The notes beneath the pieces were generated by a model that saw only the letters and a program-made list of their open reading frames with translations, did not search any database and was not told where the DNA came from. 22,918 nucleotides of DNA from Desulfobulbaceae bacterium UBA5173 (GTDB taxonomy: Bacteria; Desulfobacterota; Desulfobulbia; Desulfobulbales; Desulfobulbaceae): the NCBI GenBank assembly GCA_002413355.1, contig DHWV01000111.1, forward strand, positions 1-22,918, given 5' to 3'. A program made the translations under genes and the position numbers. Shown piece by piece: positions 8,016-16,014 of this stretch; position 1 is the first letter of the stretch, and every line of letters begins with the position of its first letter.

Positions 8016-10079
8016 ATGAAGAAAACAAAAAAAGTCATTTCCTATATCATGCTCTTGGTCCCGCTCGCTCTGCCTGCGGGCTGCTCGCCGGTCAGCACCG
8101 CCGGTGTGCAGGGTGCTGATCAGAAAAAAGGGCAGACTGATGATGCAGAACAGTTGCGGCTTATTGTGGAACGCTATTTTGAGCAGCAGGAACGGCAGGC
8201 TGCCGCACCTGCGCCTGCTGACACCGCCGCCCGGCAGCTCCAAGCGGCCACACCGCAGCAGAACGAGACTACAGCGCAGGAGACAGAGGAACAGCCGGAG
8301 CCTGCTCTGGTTGAATCAGAGTCAGAGTTGAAGGAAGAGCTTGAGGATTTGAAAAAAACTGGCGATTGGAAGGCCGAGAACGTGGACGGCAGCCCGCCTG
8401 TTCAATGCCAGTTGCCGCCGGTCAAAACAGCGATTATTGAGGGGCCGGACAGGCCGTCCGTGCCGCTGCTTGATTCGCCGCTGCCGCAGCCGGCTGAGGC
8501 CGCCGCCGTGCTGGGTGAAGGTGCTGTCAAGACCAAGGGAGCGCGGTCAGGAGTTGGCTGCTTTCCAATGGTCGTTAACCGGCAGGTTCAATTTTATGTA
8601 AATTTGTTCCAGACCAAGCAGCGGAAAAATTTCAGCCGCTGGATGGAGCGGTCGTCTCTGTACATGCCGTTCATCACCGCTGAACTGGAAAAAGCCGGAC
8701 TGCCGCTGGAACTGACGTATTTGGCCATGATTGAGTCGGGCTTCAATCCCTCCGCCTATTCACCCTCCCAAGCCGCCGGGCTGTGGCAGTTTATTCCAGG
8801 CACGGGCCGCACTTTCGGCCTGCGTGTGGATAATACAGTGGACGAACGACGCGACCCGGAAAAATCCACCAAAGCCGCCATCACCTATTTAAAGGCCCTG
8901 CATCGGCAGTTCGGTGACTGGCATCTGGCTGTGGCCGCCTATAATGCGGGCGAAGGTGCGGTTGAACGGGGGTTAAAAAAACACAAGGTTAAAAATTTCT
9001 GGGACTTGGCCCAGCAGGATTATTTGCGTTTGGAGACGAAGCGTTATGTGCCGCAGATGATTGCCGCCGCCTTGATCGCCAGCAATCCTGATCAATACGG
9101 CTTCAGCAACATCAGACGGCTGCGGCCTGTTCAGCATGAGCTGGTGCGGGTGCCGTCTGGCACAAACCTGAAGACAGTGGCCGCCAGTGCTTCAGTGAGC
9201 GTGGAGCAACTTCGCAGCCTCAACAATGACCTGCTCCAAGATCAGGTTCCGACAGGGGGAAAAGGCGGCTGGCTGCTGAAAGTGCCTGCGGGCCGCAGCG
9301 CGCTGGTTGCCGCCAATTTGCCGAAGGCGGTTCAGGTTGCCTCTGCCCGCCCTGCCTCCTCCTCTTCTGGGTACGCCGGTTATAAGGTCGCTAAAAACGA
9401 AACTCTCCAGCAGATCAGCAAAAAATACGGCATCAGCATGACCGCGCTGCTCAAGGTCAATAGCCTTCGCTCCTCCAAGCTGAAGGCTGGACAGATGCTC
9501 CGCGTTCCCGCTTCATCCGGCACAGAGCAGGTTGCTCTTGTCAAAAACAGCCTGCCTGCTGGCCAGCAGCTTGCGGCGGTAGACACGGCTGAAAAAACCA
9601 CGTACAAGCTGAAGAAAGGCGAAACCTTGTCTGAGGTAGCCGGAAAATACGGCGTGCCGCTGGCCACGCTGATGAAATGGAACAAAATCAGCAAAGCAGG
9701 TAAAATTAAGGCTGGACAGGAGCTGACAGTCCAGCCAGCGCAGGAGGCGGTTCTTCACGTTGCTTCCGCCGAGCCGGTTGAAGAATCCGTGTCTTCGGCA
9801 GACATTGTCGAGCTGACGGCGGGTAACAGCAAGCAGAAAGTCAGCGGCACTGAAGCTACGCCGCTGAAAAAGGCTGTGGTGGAACTGTCCGGCAGCAAAA
9901 AACATAAAGTCGGCAAACGCAAGGACGATGCGGTCAGTTACTACAAAGTGCGCAATGGCGATTCGCTGTGGTCCATCTCCAAGAAACTCCAAGTTTCCGC
10001 CAAAGAGATTAAAGATTGGAACAGCCTGAACGGCAGCGCGCTTCAGCCTGGTCTTACGTTGATGATCAAAAACGGCTGA
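8016..10079 (+). CDS. mltD: MltD-like membrane-bound lytic murein transglycosylase with LysM repeats
   Basis: The enzyme cleaves the MurNAc-GlcNAc bond of peptidoglycan to form 1,6-anhydro ends. The start at 8016 gives 687 residues, with GGAG at 8001-8004 upstream and a lipoprotein-like signal (MKKTKKVISYIMLLVPLALP then AGC, Cys23). The residue at -3 is Pro rather than Leu, so lipidation is probable but not certain. A low-complexity Gln/Glu/Ala-rich linker (about 35-170) precedes the SLT domain (about 212-335), with catalytic Glu240 in AMIESGFNPSAYSPSQAAGLWQF and AVAAYNAGEGAV near 305-316. A degenerate LysM (about 376-422) and three clear LysM modules follow (455-498, 529-572, 642-685). The longest frame starts 86 codons earlier but that extension is not convincing. 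It is convergent with mqnB, 18 bp away. Confidence 0.9.
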   Translation: MKKTKKVISYIMLLVPLALPAGCSPVSTAGVQGADQKKGQTDDAEQLRLIVERYFEQQERQAAAPAPADTAARQLQAATPQQNETTAQETEEQPEPALVESESELKEELEDLKKTGDWKAENVDGSPPVQCQLPPVKTAIIEGPDRPSVPLLDSPLPQPAEAAAVLGEGAVKTKGARSGVGCFPMVVNRQVQFYVNLFQTKQRKNFSRWMERSSLYMPFITAELEKAGLPLELTYLAMIESGFNPSAYSPSQAAGLWQFIPGTGRTFGLRVDNTVDERRDPEKSTKAAITYLKALHRQFGDWHLAVAAYNAGEGAVERGLKKHKVKNFWDLAQQDYLRLETKRYVPQMIAAALIASNPDQYGFSNIRRLRPVQHELVRVPSGTNLKTVAASASVSVEQLRSLNNDLLQDQVPTGGKGGWLLKVPAGRSALVAANLPKAVQVASARPASSSSGYAGYKVAKNETLQQISKKYGISMTALLKVNSLRSSKLKAGQMLRVPASSGTEQVALVKNSLPAGQQLAAVDTAEKTTYKLKKGETLSEVAGKYGVPLATLMKWNKISKAGKIKAGQELTVQPAQEAVLHVASAEPVEESVSSADIVELTAGNSKQKVSGTEATPLKKAVVELSGSKKHKVGKRKDDAVSYYKVRNGDSLWSISKKLQVSAKEIKDWNSLNGSALQPGLTLMIKNG

Positions 10080-10097
10080 TTCCGTTTTATCCCTTCT

Positions 10098-10757
10098 TTA
10101 GCTTTGCCGCAGCAGGCTTGAGACCGCTGCTGCGGCTGCTTTCCCCGCTTTTCCGCAGGCTTCCCGCAGCAGCCATTTTTTTCTGTCCCGCTCCCCGGCG
10201 ATGTTGCTGATGCAGCGCAGCTCCAGCAGCGGCAGGCCAAAGGCTTCGCAGACTCTTGCCGCAGCCGCGCCTTCCATGTTCTCACACAGTCCTTGAAACT
10301 GACGGCCCAGCATTTGCGCCCGGGCTTCAGTGCCGCTGGCGCAGTTCACCGTGACGAATATTCCCTTCTTGCAGGCAATGTCGGCTTGCCGCAACGCCTG
10401 CGCCGCCACATCGCGCAAGTCGGCATCAAGCATGAAGCTGTCCCGCGCCATCAAATTCCGCTCGGCAAAACGTTCAATCCGTTCCGGCAGGCAAAGCCCT
10501 AAATCGCCCAGTATTTCCTGTTCAGCCAAACAGATGTCCAGTATCCCAGCGGCACTGTCAGGATATGCTCCGGCGATGCCGAAATTCAGCACTGCTTTGA
10601 TCTGCCCGGCATGGCGGCACAGCGCGGCGGTTGCGGTGAACGCGGTTTCCGTCGGACCAATACCCGTAATCAGCGGCAATACGCTGTCAATGTTGCCACC
10701 AGCCTGTGCAAAGGCCCGCAATTCAAATTCGGTTGCTGCCATCAGTAGAATGTTCAT
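10098..10757 (-). CDS. mqnB: Futalosine hydrolase MqnB
   Basis: MqnB removes the nucleobase from futalosine in the alternative (futalosine) menaquinone pathway. The 219-residue product belongs to the PNP/UDP phosphorylase fold: N-terminal NILLMAATEFELRAF, ITGIGPTETAFTATAAL (about 30-46), VLNFGIAGAYPDS (about 57-69), the catalytic region ENMEGAAAARVCEAFGLPLLELRCISNIAGERD and a helical C-terminus. The start at 10757 is preferred over an in-frame site eight codons upstream because GAAGGCGGG lies at the right distance and the family begins here. No other menaquinone genes are nearby, so the pathway is scattered. Related nucleosidases (MTA/SAH) are an alternative, but the short length and NFGIAGAY block favour MqnB. 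Confidence 0.85.
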   Translation of the reverse strand: MNILLMAATEFELRAFAQAGGNIDSVLPLITGIGPTETAFTATAALCRHAGQIKAVLNFGIAGAYPDSAAGILDICLAEQEILGDLGLCLPERIERFAERNLMARDSFMLDADLRDVAAQALRQADIACKKGIFVTVNCASGTEARAQMLGRQFQGLCENMEGAAAARVCEAFGLPLLELRCISNIAGERDRKKWLLREACGKAGKAAAAAVSSLLRQS

Positions 10758-10812
10758 CAGGCCCGCCTTCTCTTGCAACAAGAATGGGCTATGCGCCCCG
10801 CCTTTCTCCGGT

Positions 10813-10818
10813 TATAAT
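10813..10818 (+). promoter_or_regulatory. Candidate -10 box for the secreted Ig-like protein gene
   Basis: A perfect TATAAT lies 68 bp before the ATG at 10887, in the divergent gap with mqnB. No convincing -35 box is seen at 16-18 nt upstream, so an activator may be needed, or the match is chance. The overlapping TTATAA is self-complementary and could also serve the minus-strand mqnB gene. Confidence 0.35.
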
Positions 10819-10886
10819 GCAATTGGGAGTTTTGGCAGCACCACCCGAAAACAGCGGCACATTCATCACCATGGAGGAGGCCGGTC

Positions 10887-12251
10887 ATGATTATTTTCTG
10901 CAAAGGCGCGGCACAGATTGAGCGCGTGTTCATAGTTGTTTTTTCTCTTTTCCTTTTGGCGGCAGGCGGCGCGTCCGCAGGATACGGCCCAGAAGTGCGC
11001 ACTGTCAAGGACGGCGGCGGCACATGGGGTTCCATTCTTGAAATGTCCTTGGAGCTGCGCGGTTCAGATGCCCGTTTCATTGTTCGCAAAAAAGATGGCT
11101 TGCCCTTCAGCACCGAAAGCAGCATTTCCATCAGGACGGGCAGCAGCAATGGCGTGGCGGTTGCCAAGGATATCGTCGAGCTTGGAAGCAGTTCCGCCCG
11201 CCTGGCTGTGCAGCTCGATGACAGCAGCCCCTCGCAGAGTTATTACGGCTATTTGTCCAACAGTTACGGCTACGCATGGGTCGGGCCGCTGAAGATCGAC
11301 GTGGGCGATCAGCAGGTTCATGAAAATTCTCCTTTTATCAGAAGCACCTATCCGACTTTTGGCAGTGGCATTGGTTTGGAGCCGCCCCGGATAGAGAGTC
11401 GTCCTGTCGTCGCCGCAGTCAGCAAAAAAGTGCGCGTGGCAGTGACTCCAGGCAGCTGCCGCGATGGCGTGCAGCTACAATGTTTTGCTGAGGATACTGA
11501 GCGGCAACGCAGCAATTATTACAAATCCGGTTGGATATGGTCTGGCGAGACCGTGCAGGTGCCGTTTATCTTCACCAGCCCCGGCACTCAAACCCTATGG
11601 TGCAAAACCAGAAGCCGTTGCTGCTCCAGCCCGTGGGCGAGTCGGGACATTCAGATCAACGAGCCGCAGCGCAAACCGAATCCGCCCCGCATCAGCTCTG
11701 ATCCAGCAACTGCCAAAGCGAAGGTGCCCGTTTATGTGCAGGTGCTGCCAGGTCGTGACCCGGATGACGATCAGGTGCGCGTGGAATGCCGCGCCGAAGA
11801 TTCCGACAGAACATCATTCCGGCCTTGGACTTCCGGCTGGTTCACTCAGCCCCGCTGGGCAGATGCGGTGTTCACTTTTGAGTCTGTCAGCAAAAAAATG
11901 CTGACCTGCGCCACTATTGACCGCAGCGGCCAAAGCAGCCTGTCCGTCAACCGTTTCATCACGGTGGAAGATGCGCAGCCGCTCCTGCCTTCCATGACCA
12001 GCAGCAGCCGGGCTGAAACAAAGATCAACATTTCAGTGGTGACCAACGCTGACGGCACTGCGGACAGCAAGGTCAATGTCCAAAGCAGTCGGAGCGAGGC
12101 CTGCGCCCCGTTCTGCCCGGAGAACGGCGAAATCACGTATGACAAGCCGTATCTGCCGGACGCGTTTACCCCTGCCGACGGCCAGCCGGTTTATGATCCA
12201 GATGATGATTCCTACATCATCCGTGAGACGGTGCCAGATGGACATCCCTGA
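10887..12251 (+). CDS. Secreted protein of unknown function with two tandem Ig-like modules
   Basis: I do not recognise a named family. The 454-residue product follows a strong ribosome-binding site (GGAGGAGG at 10873-10880). It has a Sec signal peptide (about 12-31, ending GGASA), so it is exported. Residues 32-160 form a beta-rich N-terminal domain. Two related modules follow: 166-258 begins PPRIESRP and 266-360 begins PPRISSDP. Each contains V-x-V-x-PG, a Cys then AED about 25-30 residues in, SGW, and a second Cys in LWC or LTC. The Cys pairs are C199/C239 and C301/C341, both exactly 40 apart, as in a disulfide-bridged Ig/FN3-like sandwich. The acidic Ser/Asp-rich tail (370-454) ends without an anchor. 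A strong terminator follows. It stands alone between divergent mqnB and downstream queA. Confidence 0.8.
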   Translation: MIIFCKGAAQIERVFIVVFSLFLLAAGGASAGYGPEVRTVKDGGGTWGSILEMSLELRGSDARFIVRKKDGLPFSTESSISIRTGSSNGVAVAKDIVELGSSSARLAVQLDDSSPSQSYYGYLSNSYGYAWVGPLKIDVGDQQVHENSPFIRSTYPTFGSGIGLEPPRIESRPVVAAVSKKVRVAVTPGSCRDGVQLQCFAEDTERQRSNYYKSGWIWSGETVQVPFIFTSPGTQTLWCKTRSRCCSSPWASRDIQINEPQRKPNPPRISSDPATAKAKVPVYVQVLPGRDPDDDQVRVECRAEDSDRTSFRPWTSGWFTQPRWADAVFTFESVSKKMLTCATIDRSGQSSLSVNRFITVEDAQPLLPSMTSSSRAETKINISVVTNADGTADSKVNVQSSRSEACAPFCPENGEITYDKPYLPDAFTPADGQPVYDPDDDSYIIRETVPDGHP

Positions 12252-12267
12252 TTGACACACTCGTATC

Positions 12268-12312
12268 GGCTGCCGGAGGAAGGTCCGGCAGCCCCTCCCG
12301 TTTTCTTTTCTC
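12268..12312 (+). terminator. Intrinsic terminator after the Ig-like protein gene
   Basis: A perfect 10-bp GC-rich stem GGCTGCCGGA / TCCGGCAGCC (12268-12277 and 12284-12293) with a 6-nt loop is followed by a T-rich tract (12301-12312, TTTTCTTTTC). It lies 17 bp after the preceding stop codon and ends only a few bases before the queA start codon. Confidence 0.8.
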
Positions 12313-12318
12313 CAGCTC

Positions 12319-13401
12319 ATGCCAGAAGAAATCCCGCCTGACTTCAGGCTGTTGTCCTACGATTACTTTTTACCAGAACACCTGATCGCGCAGCAGCCCG
12401 CTGACCGAAGGGAAGAGTCTCGCTTGCTGGTGCTGAACTGTGCTGACAGCAGGATTGAGCATCGCCGTTTTGCAGACATCGGCCATCTTCTTTCGCCCGG
12501 TGACCTGCTGGTGCTCAACAACACCAAGGTCTTCCCGGCCCGGCTGCTCGGCAGCAAGGACACTGGTGGCAGAGTTGAGCTGCTCCTGCTCCATTTTCCA
12601 GAACCGAGAGGGCCGGGCGAAGCGACGGCCTTGGCTTTGCTCCGCAGCTCCAAGCGGCCCAAATCCGGCGGTCTGCTCCATTTCGCCGACGACCTGCACG
12701 CCAGAGTTGACGAGTTGCTGCCGGACGGCAAAGTCCGCGTCACGCTTCAGTATCCGCCGGACGCTGACCTTGCCGGGCTGCTGGAGCGACATGGCCGACT
12801 GCCTCTTCCGCCTTACATCCGCAGGCCGGAAGGCAGTACAGCGGCTGACGCGCTCCGCTATCAGACCGAATACGCCCGCCATGTCGGCTCAGTGGCCGCG
12901 CCAACTGCCGGGCTGCATTTTAGCCGCAGCCTGCTGGTCGAGCTGGAGGCGCAGGGCATCCGGCAGGCTGCTGTCACATTGCATGTCGGCTACGGCACCT
13001 TTGCCCCAGTGCGCTGCGAAGACATCCGCCAGCATGAGCTACATAAAGAATTCGTCCGCGTTCCCGCAGAAACGGCGGCGGCGGTGAACGAAATCCGGGC
13101 GGCTGGTGGCAGAATTTGGGCAGTCGGCACAACAACCGCCCGCACCTTGGAGTTTGCTGCGGCGCGAACTGGTCAGGTTGAACCGATCGAAGGCCTTTGC
13201 GGATTGTACATCTATCCGGGCTGGCAGTTTCGGGCGATCGACAATCTACTCACCAATTTTCATCTGCCCAAATCTTCACTGCTTTTTTTGGTTTCCGCTT
13301 TGGCCGGGCGGGAACGTCTGCTGGCCGCTTACGCCGAGGCTGTGGCGCAAGGCTGCCGCTTTTTCAGCTACGGCGACGCAATGGCGATCATTGTTAAATA
13401 A
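12319..13401 (+). CDS. queA: S-adenosylmethionine:tRNA ribosyltransferase-isomerase QueA
   Basis: QueA transfers and isomerises the ribose of AdoMet onto preQ1-modified tRNA to make epoxyqueuosine at the wobble position. The 360-residue length is normal. Family blocks are YDYFLPEHLIAQQPADRRE (near the N-terminus), HRRFADIGHLLSPGDLLVLNNTKVFPARL, PLPPYIRRPE, YQTEYARHVGSVAAPTAGLHFS, LHVGYGTFAPVR, AVGTTTARTLE and IDNLLTNFHLPKSSLLFLVSALAG. The ATG at 12319 lies directly after the terminator T-tract, with no visible Shine-Dalgarno sequence. A TTG about 10 codons later (before SYDYFLP) is an alternative start. No other queuosine genes are adjacent. Confidence 0.95.
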   Translation: MPEEIPPDFRLLSYDYFLPEHLIAQQPADRREESRLLVLNCADSRIEHRRFADIGHLLSPGDLLVLNNTKVFPARLLGSKDTGGRVELLLLHFPEPRGPGEATALALLRSSKRPKSGGLLHFADDLHARVDELLPDGKVRVTLQYPPDADLAGLLERHGRLPLPPYIRRPEGSTAADALRYQTEYARHVGSVAAPTAGLHFSRSLLVELEAQGIRQAAVTLHVGYGTFAPVRCEDIRQHELHKEFVRVPAETAAAVNEIRAAGGRIWAVGTTTARTLEFAAARTGQVEPIEGLCGLYIYPGWQFRAIDNLLTNFHLPKSSLLFLVSALAGRERLLAAYAEAVAQGCRFFSYGDAMAIIVK

Positions 13402-13436
13402 AACTGAACGCGCATTAGCATTGGTCTCATTGTAAA

Positions 13437-15797
13437 TCACCCCTTCTCAATCAGTACCGACCACTGCGCCCCGCGTTTTTCCTGACGAAGAATACGGTGG
13501 CCTTCTAACTGCACCGAGCCGGGCACATTTTCAATCGGCTCGCCGTCGTCAAGGATGATCTCCAAGGTTTCACCGAGATTCATGCAGGAAAGCATGACCT
13601 TGGTACGGGCAAAGTTGAGCGGGCACTTCACGCCGCTCAGGTCTTTGAAGCAATCTGGTTTTTTGCCAATGTCCAAAGCAGGGGATGCCGGCTCTGTTGC
13701 TTTGGGTGGCTCAGTCGCCAAATTCTCGCTTAGAAAACGCATTGTGCTGTCCATTTTCTGATACAGCTCCGTCATTGCCCGGCCTAATGCAGCGACCTGT
13801 TCAATATGCCGCAGCAGCGCATCGGCATTGTCGTTACTGACAAGATCAAACAGCAGGCGATGTTCCGCGCTGATCAAACCGGTGTCAAGGAAATGCTTGG
13901 CAAAAAGCTGATACGTTTCCTGCTCGCTTTTCGCCTCTTCGCCGCGTGTCACCAGCAACATCCGTGCGGCATGAAAAACAATCCCCTGCACGACAGCATT
14001 CGCCGCGTTGCCTGACTCCACTTCCCGGAGTAGCCGCTTGATTTCCTTGTCGTCCACGTCAATCATGTCGTACATGCCTGCTGAACATTCAGCCCGGCCT
14101 ATGTCTTTGACCGAGAAAAGCTGTTCTGCGCCGTGATCGAAGTAGTAATTCTTATCCTCCTCAAAGGAAGGAATCTGATTGTATTTCTCCCTGCACAGGG
14201 TGGCGACCGCCTCCTTGCCGCCGTCTTGCCACCATGCGCTGAAACTGACGGCATGGGAACCAGCATAGTTTTTTAGCACCTCGACGGTAAAGCGGGGCAA
14301 AGCAAAAGAATGTACCCAGCCGACAGCCTCGGCCAGACGCAGCTTTCCTTGGCTGAGGCCGCCGTTGCCGAGGACGTTGTAGGTCGGCACAGGCCGTCCC
14401 TGCACGTGCCGCACTTTGCCGTGAAAAGCCAGATCGCCCAGCCAGTGATTGGCGCAGGAGTTCGGGCAGCCGCTGATGCGGATTTGCACGTCGTCCGGGA
14501 GCGGAAAATCAGCCTGATCAAAGGCGCGGAACATCGCCTGCGCCGCCGGACGGGGCCGGTTGATGCCGACTTGGCAGGTCTGCGCCCCAGTGCAAGGCAC
14601 CAAATTGCCGTACAGCACCGGCTTGCCGCTCAGGGTTTTGCAGGCGGCGATGACGCTGTGCAAATTGGGCAAGAATTGCTCTGGGATGTTGCGGAGATAG
14701 AGATTCTGATCCGTGCCGCAGCGCAGAGTGTTCTCACCGAAAGGCTGGAGAAATTCGGCTAAACGCAGGCAGTCGTCCGGCGACAAATCGCCAAGCAGCA
14801 GCGGTAGGCGGACAGCGCAAAGGCCCGCCTTTTTCTGGGCTGTCACGTGCCGCTCGCGCCAGAGGGCAAAGCCGGGCGCAGGTTCAGTCAGCGGCGCAAG
14901 GCTGAATTCACGGCCCAAATTCGCGGCGTTGTTAATCGGCTCAATGTTCAAATCAGGATGGCCCTGCGCCAGCACTTTGGCAAATTCCTCCTCGTAGAGC
15001 TTGCGAAAGGCCGCCTCCCCCATATCCTCATGAATGAGGAATTTGATCCGGCTGCGGTGCTTGTTCTTGCGATTGCCGTGGACATGGAAAATGTTTTTCA
15101 TCGCCCGCATGGCGTGATACACTTTCTCTTCCGGCAGGAACTCTTGGAGCAAAATGGCCAGCTTCGGTTTGGCACCCAACCCACCGCCCGCATAGAGCTG
15201 ATAGCCACGCTCACCAGCCGCGTTCAAATTGGCGATGAAGCCGATGTCCTGGACCAGAATGAAGGCCGCGTCGTCGGGCCGCGAGCTGAAACCGGTCTTG
15301 ATTTTACGCGGCATGTCCCAGCTATCCGGCTCGGCGCACATTCGGCTGGTGAGGGCCACGGCAGCGGGATGCACGTCAAATATTTCGTGCGGGCAGATGC
15401 CGGAATCCGGGTTGGCGACGATGTTGCGGATGGTGTTACCGCCGCCGCCCAAGCTCGACAGCCCGGCCTCGCGCAGCAGCCGCAGGACATTGACAAGCTG
15501 CTCCTCGCGCACGCCATGCAGCTGGATTTCCGCCCGCGTGGTGACATGCACCCGCGCCTCGCCGTATTTGCGGGCCAGCTCACCTGCGGCGGCCAGCTGC
15601 GCCGGACTGAGAATGCCGCCCGCGCAGCGAATGCGGAACATGTAGGTGGTATAATTTCGCTCCAAATATACCCCCATTTTCACCCGCTTGGCCGTAAACG
15701 CGGTCTCGTGCAGTCGTCCGGCGCGGAATGCGGCCAAATCCTCCTCAAAGCGGCGAATGTCCGCCTCCAGCGAAACGGGAATCTCGTAATGCAGCAT
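13437..15797 (-). CDS. Siroheme sulfite/nitrite reductase-like hemoprotein fused to a C-terminal TusA domain
   Basis: The 786-residue product starts at an ATG behind AAAAGGAGGAG; an in-frame extension of 30 codons upstream is rejected. Residues about 30-110 and 315-385 are the paired ferredoxin-like half domains of the nitrite/sulfite reductase family. The 4Fe-4S/siroheme ligands are seen as C402-x5-C408 (PCTGAQTCQVG) and C444-x3-C448 (SGCPNSCANHWLGD). Residues about 505-690 are an alpha-helical region of unclear family. Residues 713-786 are a TusA/SirA-like sulfur-carrier domain (DLSGVKCPLNFARTKVML, conserved Cys725). The likely job is six-electron reduction of sulfite, or handling a sulfur product that passes to the TusA cysteine; the substrate is inferred, and nitrite is possible. 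No reductase partner (CysJ) or DsrAB genes are nearby. It diverges from lepB and converges on queA. Confidence 0.85.
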   Translation of the reverse strand: MLHYEIPVSLEADIRRFEEDLAAFRAGRLHETAFTAKRVKMGVYLERNYTTYMFRIRCAGGILSPAQLAAAGELARKYGEARVHVTTRAEIQLHGVREEQLVNVLRLLREAGLSSLGGGGNTIRNIVANPDSGICPHEIFDVHPAAVALTSRMCAEPDSWDMPRKIKTGFSSRPDDAAFILVQDIGFIANLNAAGERGYQLYAGGGLGAKPKLAILLQEFLPEEKVYHAMRAMKNIFHVHGNRKNKHRSRIKFLIHEDMGEAAFRKLYEEEFAKVLAQGHPDLNIEPINNAANLGREFSLAPLTEPAPGFALWRERHVTAQKKAGLCAVRLPLLLGDLSPDDCLRLAEFLQPFGENTLRCGTDQNLYLRNIPEQFLPNLHSVIAACKTLSGKPVLYGNLVPCTGAQTCQVGINRPRPAAQAMFRAFDQADFPLPDDVQIRISGCPNSCANHWLGDLAFHGKVRHVQGRPVPTYNVLGNGGLSQGKLRLAEAVGWVHSFALPRFTVEVLKNYAGSHAVSFSAWWQDGGKEAVATLCREKYNQIPSFEEDKNYYFDHGAEQLFSVKDIGRAECSAGMYDMIDVDDKEIKRLLREVESGNAANAVVQGIVFHAARMLLVTRGEEAKSEQETYQLFAKHFLDTGLISAEHRLLFDLVSNDNADALLRHIEQVAALGRAMTELYQKMDSTMRFLSENLATEPPKATEPASPALDIGKKPDCFKDLSGVKCPLNFARTKVMLSCMNLGETLEIILDDGEPIENVPGSVQLEGHRILRQEKRGAQWSVLIEKG

Positions 15798-15811
15798 CAG
15801 GTCTCCTCCTT

Positions 15812-15839
15812 TTGACAAAACGGATATTGGGGCTATTAT
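15812..15839 (+). promoter_or_regulatory. Promoter for lepB
   Basis: TTGACA (15812-15817, perfect -35) and TATTAT (15834-15839, one mismatch) are separated by 16 nt. Transcription would start near 15846, giving a leader of about 170 nt before lepB. It shares its -10 bases with the minus-strand promoter of the SiR-TusA gene. Confidence 0.6.
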
Positions 15840-15840
15840 A
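15835..15840 (-). promoter_or_regulatory. -10 box of the SiR-TusA fusion gene
   Basis: Read on the minus strand this is a perfect TATAAT, 37 bases before the ATG at 15797. It would give a leader of about 30 nt that includes the strong ribosome-binding site. The -35 region is poor. It overlaps the plus-strand -10 box. Confidence 0.5.
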
Positions 15841-15974
15841 GCAGAGAGACTGGCAGGCCTGGCTATGCAAAATGCGCCGTTCCGCAAAAATCACGGCCAG
15901 CCGCAGATGCCGCTTGAAGTTTATTCTTTTTTCGGATATTTCTCTTTCTGCTTTCTTCGGCGGAACGCGGAATC

Positions 15975-15995
15975 CCCTCATCCCTCATCCCTCAT
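15975..15995 (+). repeat. Three tandem copies of CCCTCAT in the lepB leader
   Basis: Three exact heptamers CCCTCAT stand head to tail, 20 bp before the lepB ATG. Such a tract can change copy number by slippage. Because the lepB frame is open upstream, a change by one 7-bp unit would shift any upstream start out of frame. Confidence 0.85.
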
Positions 15996-16014
15996 TCAAG
16001 GCATTTCCCCAATC

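Noticed and set aside
12252..12257. TTGACA as a -35 box for queA
   Set aside because: No -10 box lies at a workable distance; the following sequence is the terminator stem.
14847..15815. A 322-codon plus-strand open frame opposite the SiR-TusA gene
   Set aside because: It is wholly antisense to a gene with clear cofactor motifs, has no family resemblance or ribosome-binding site, and is expected from the GC-rich codon pattern.
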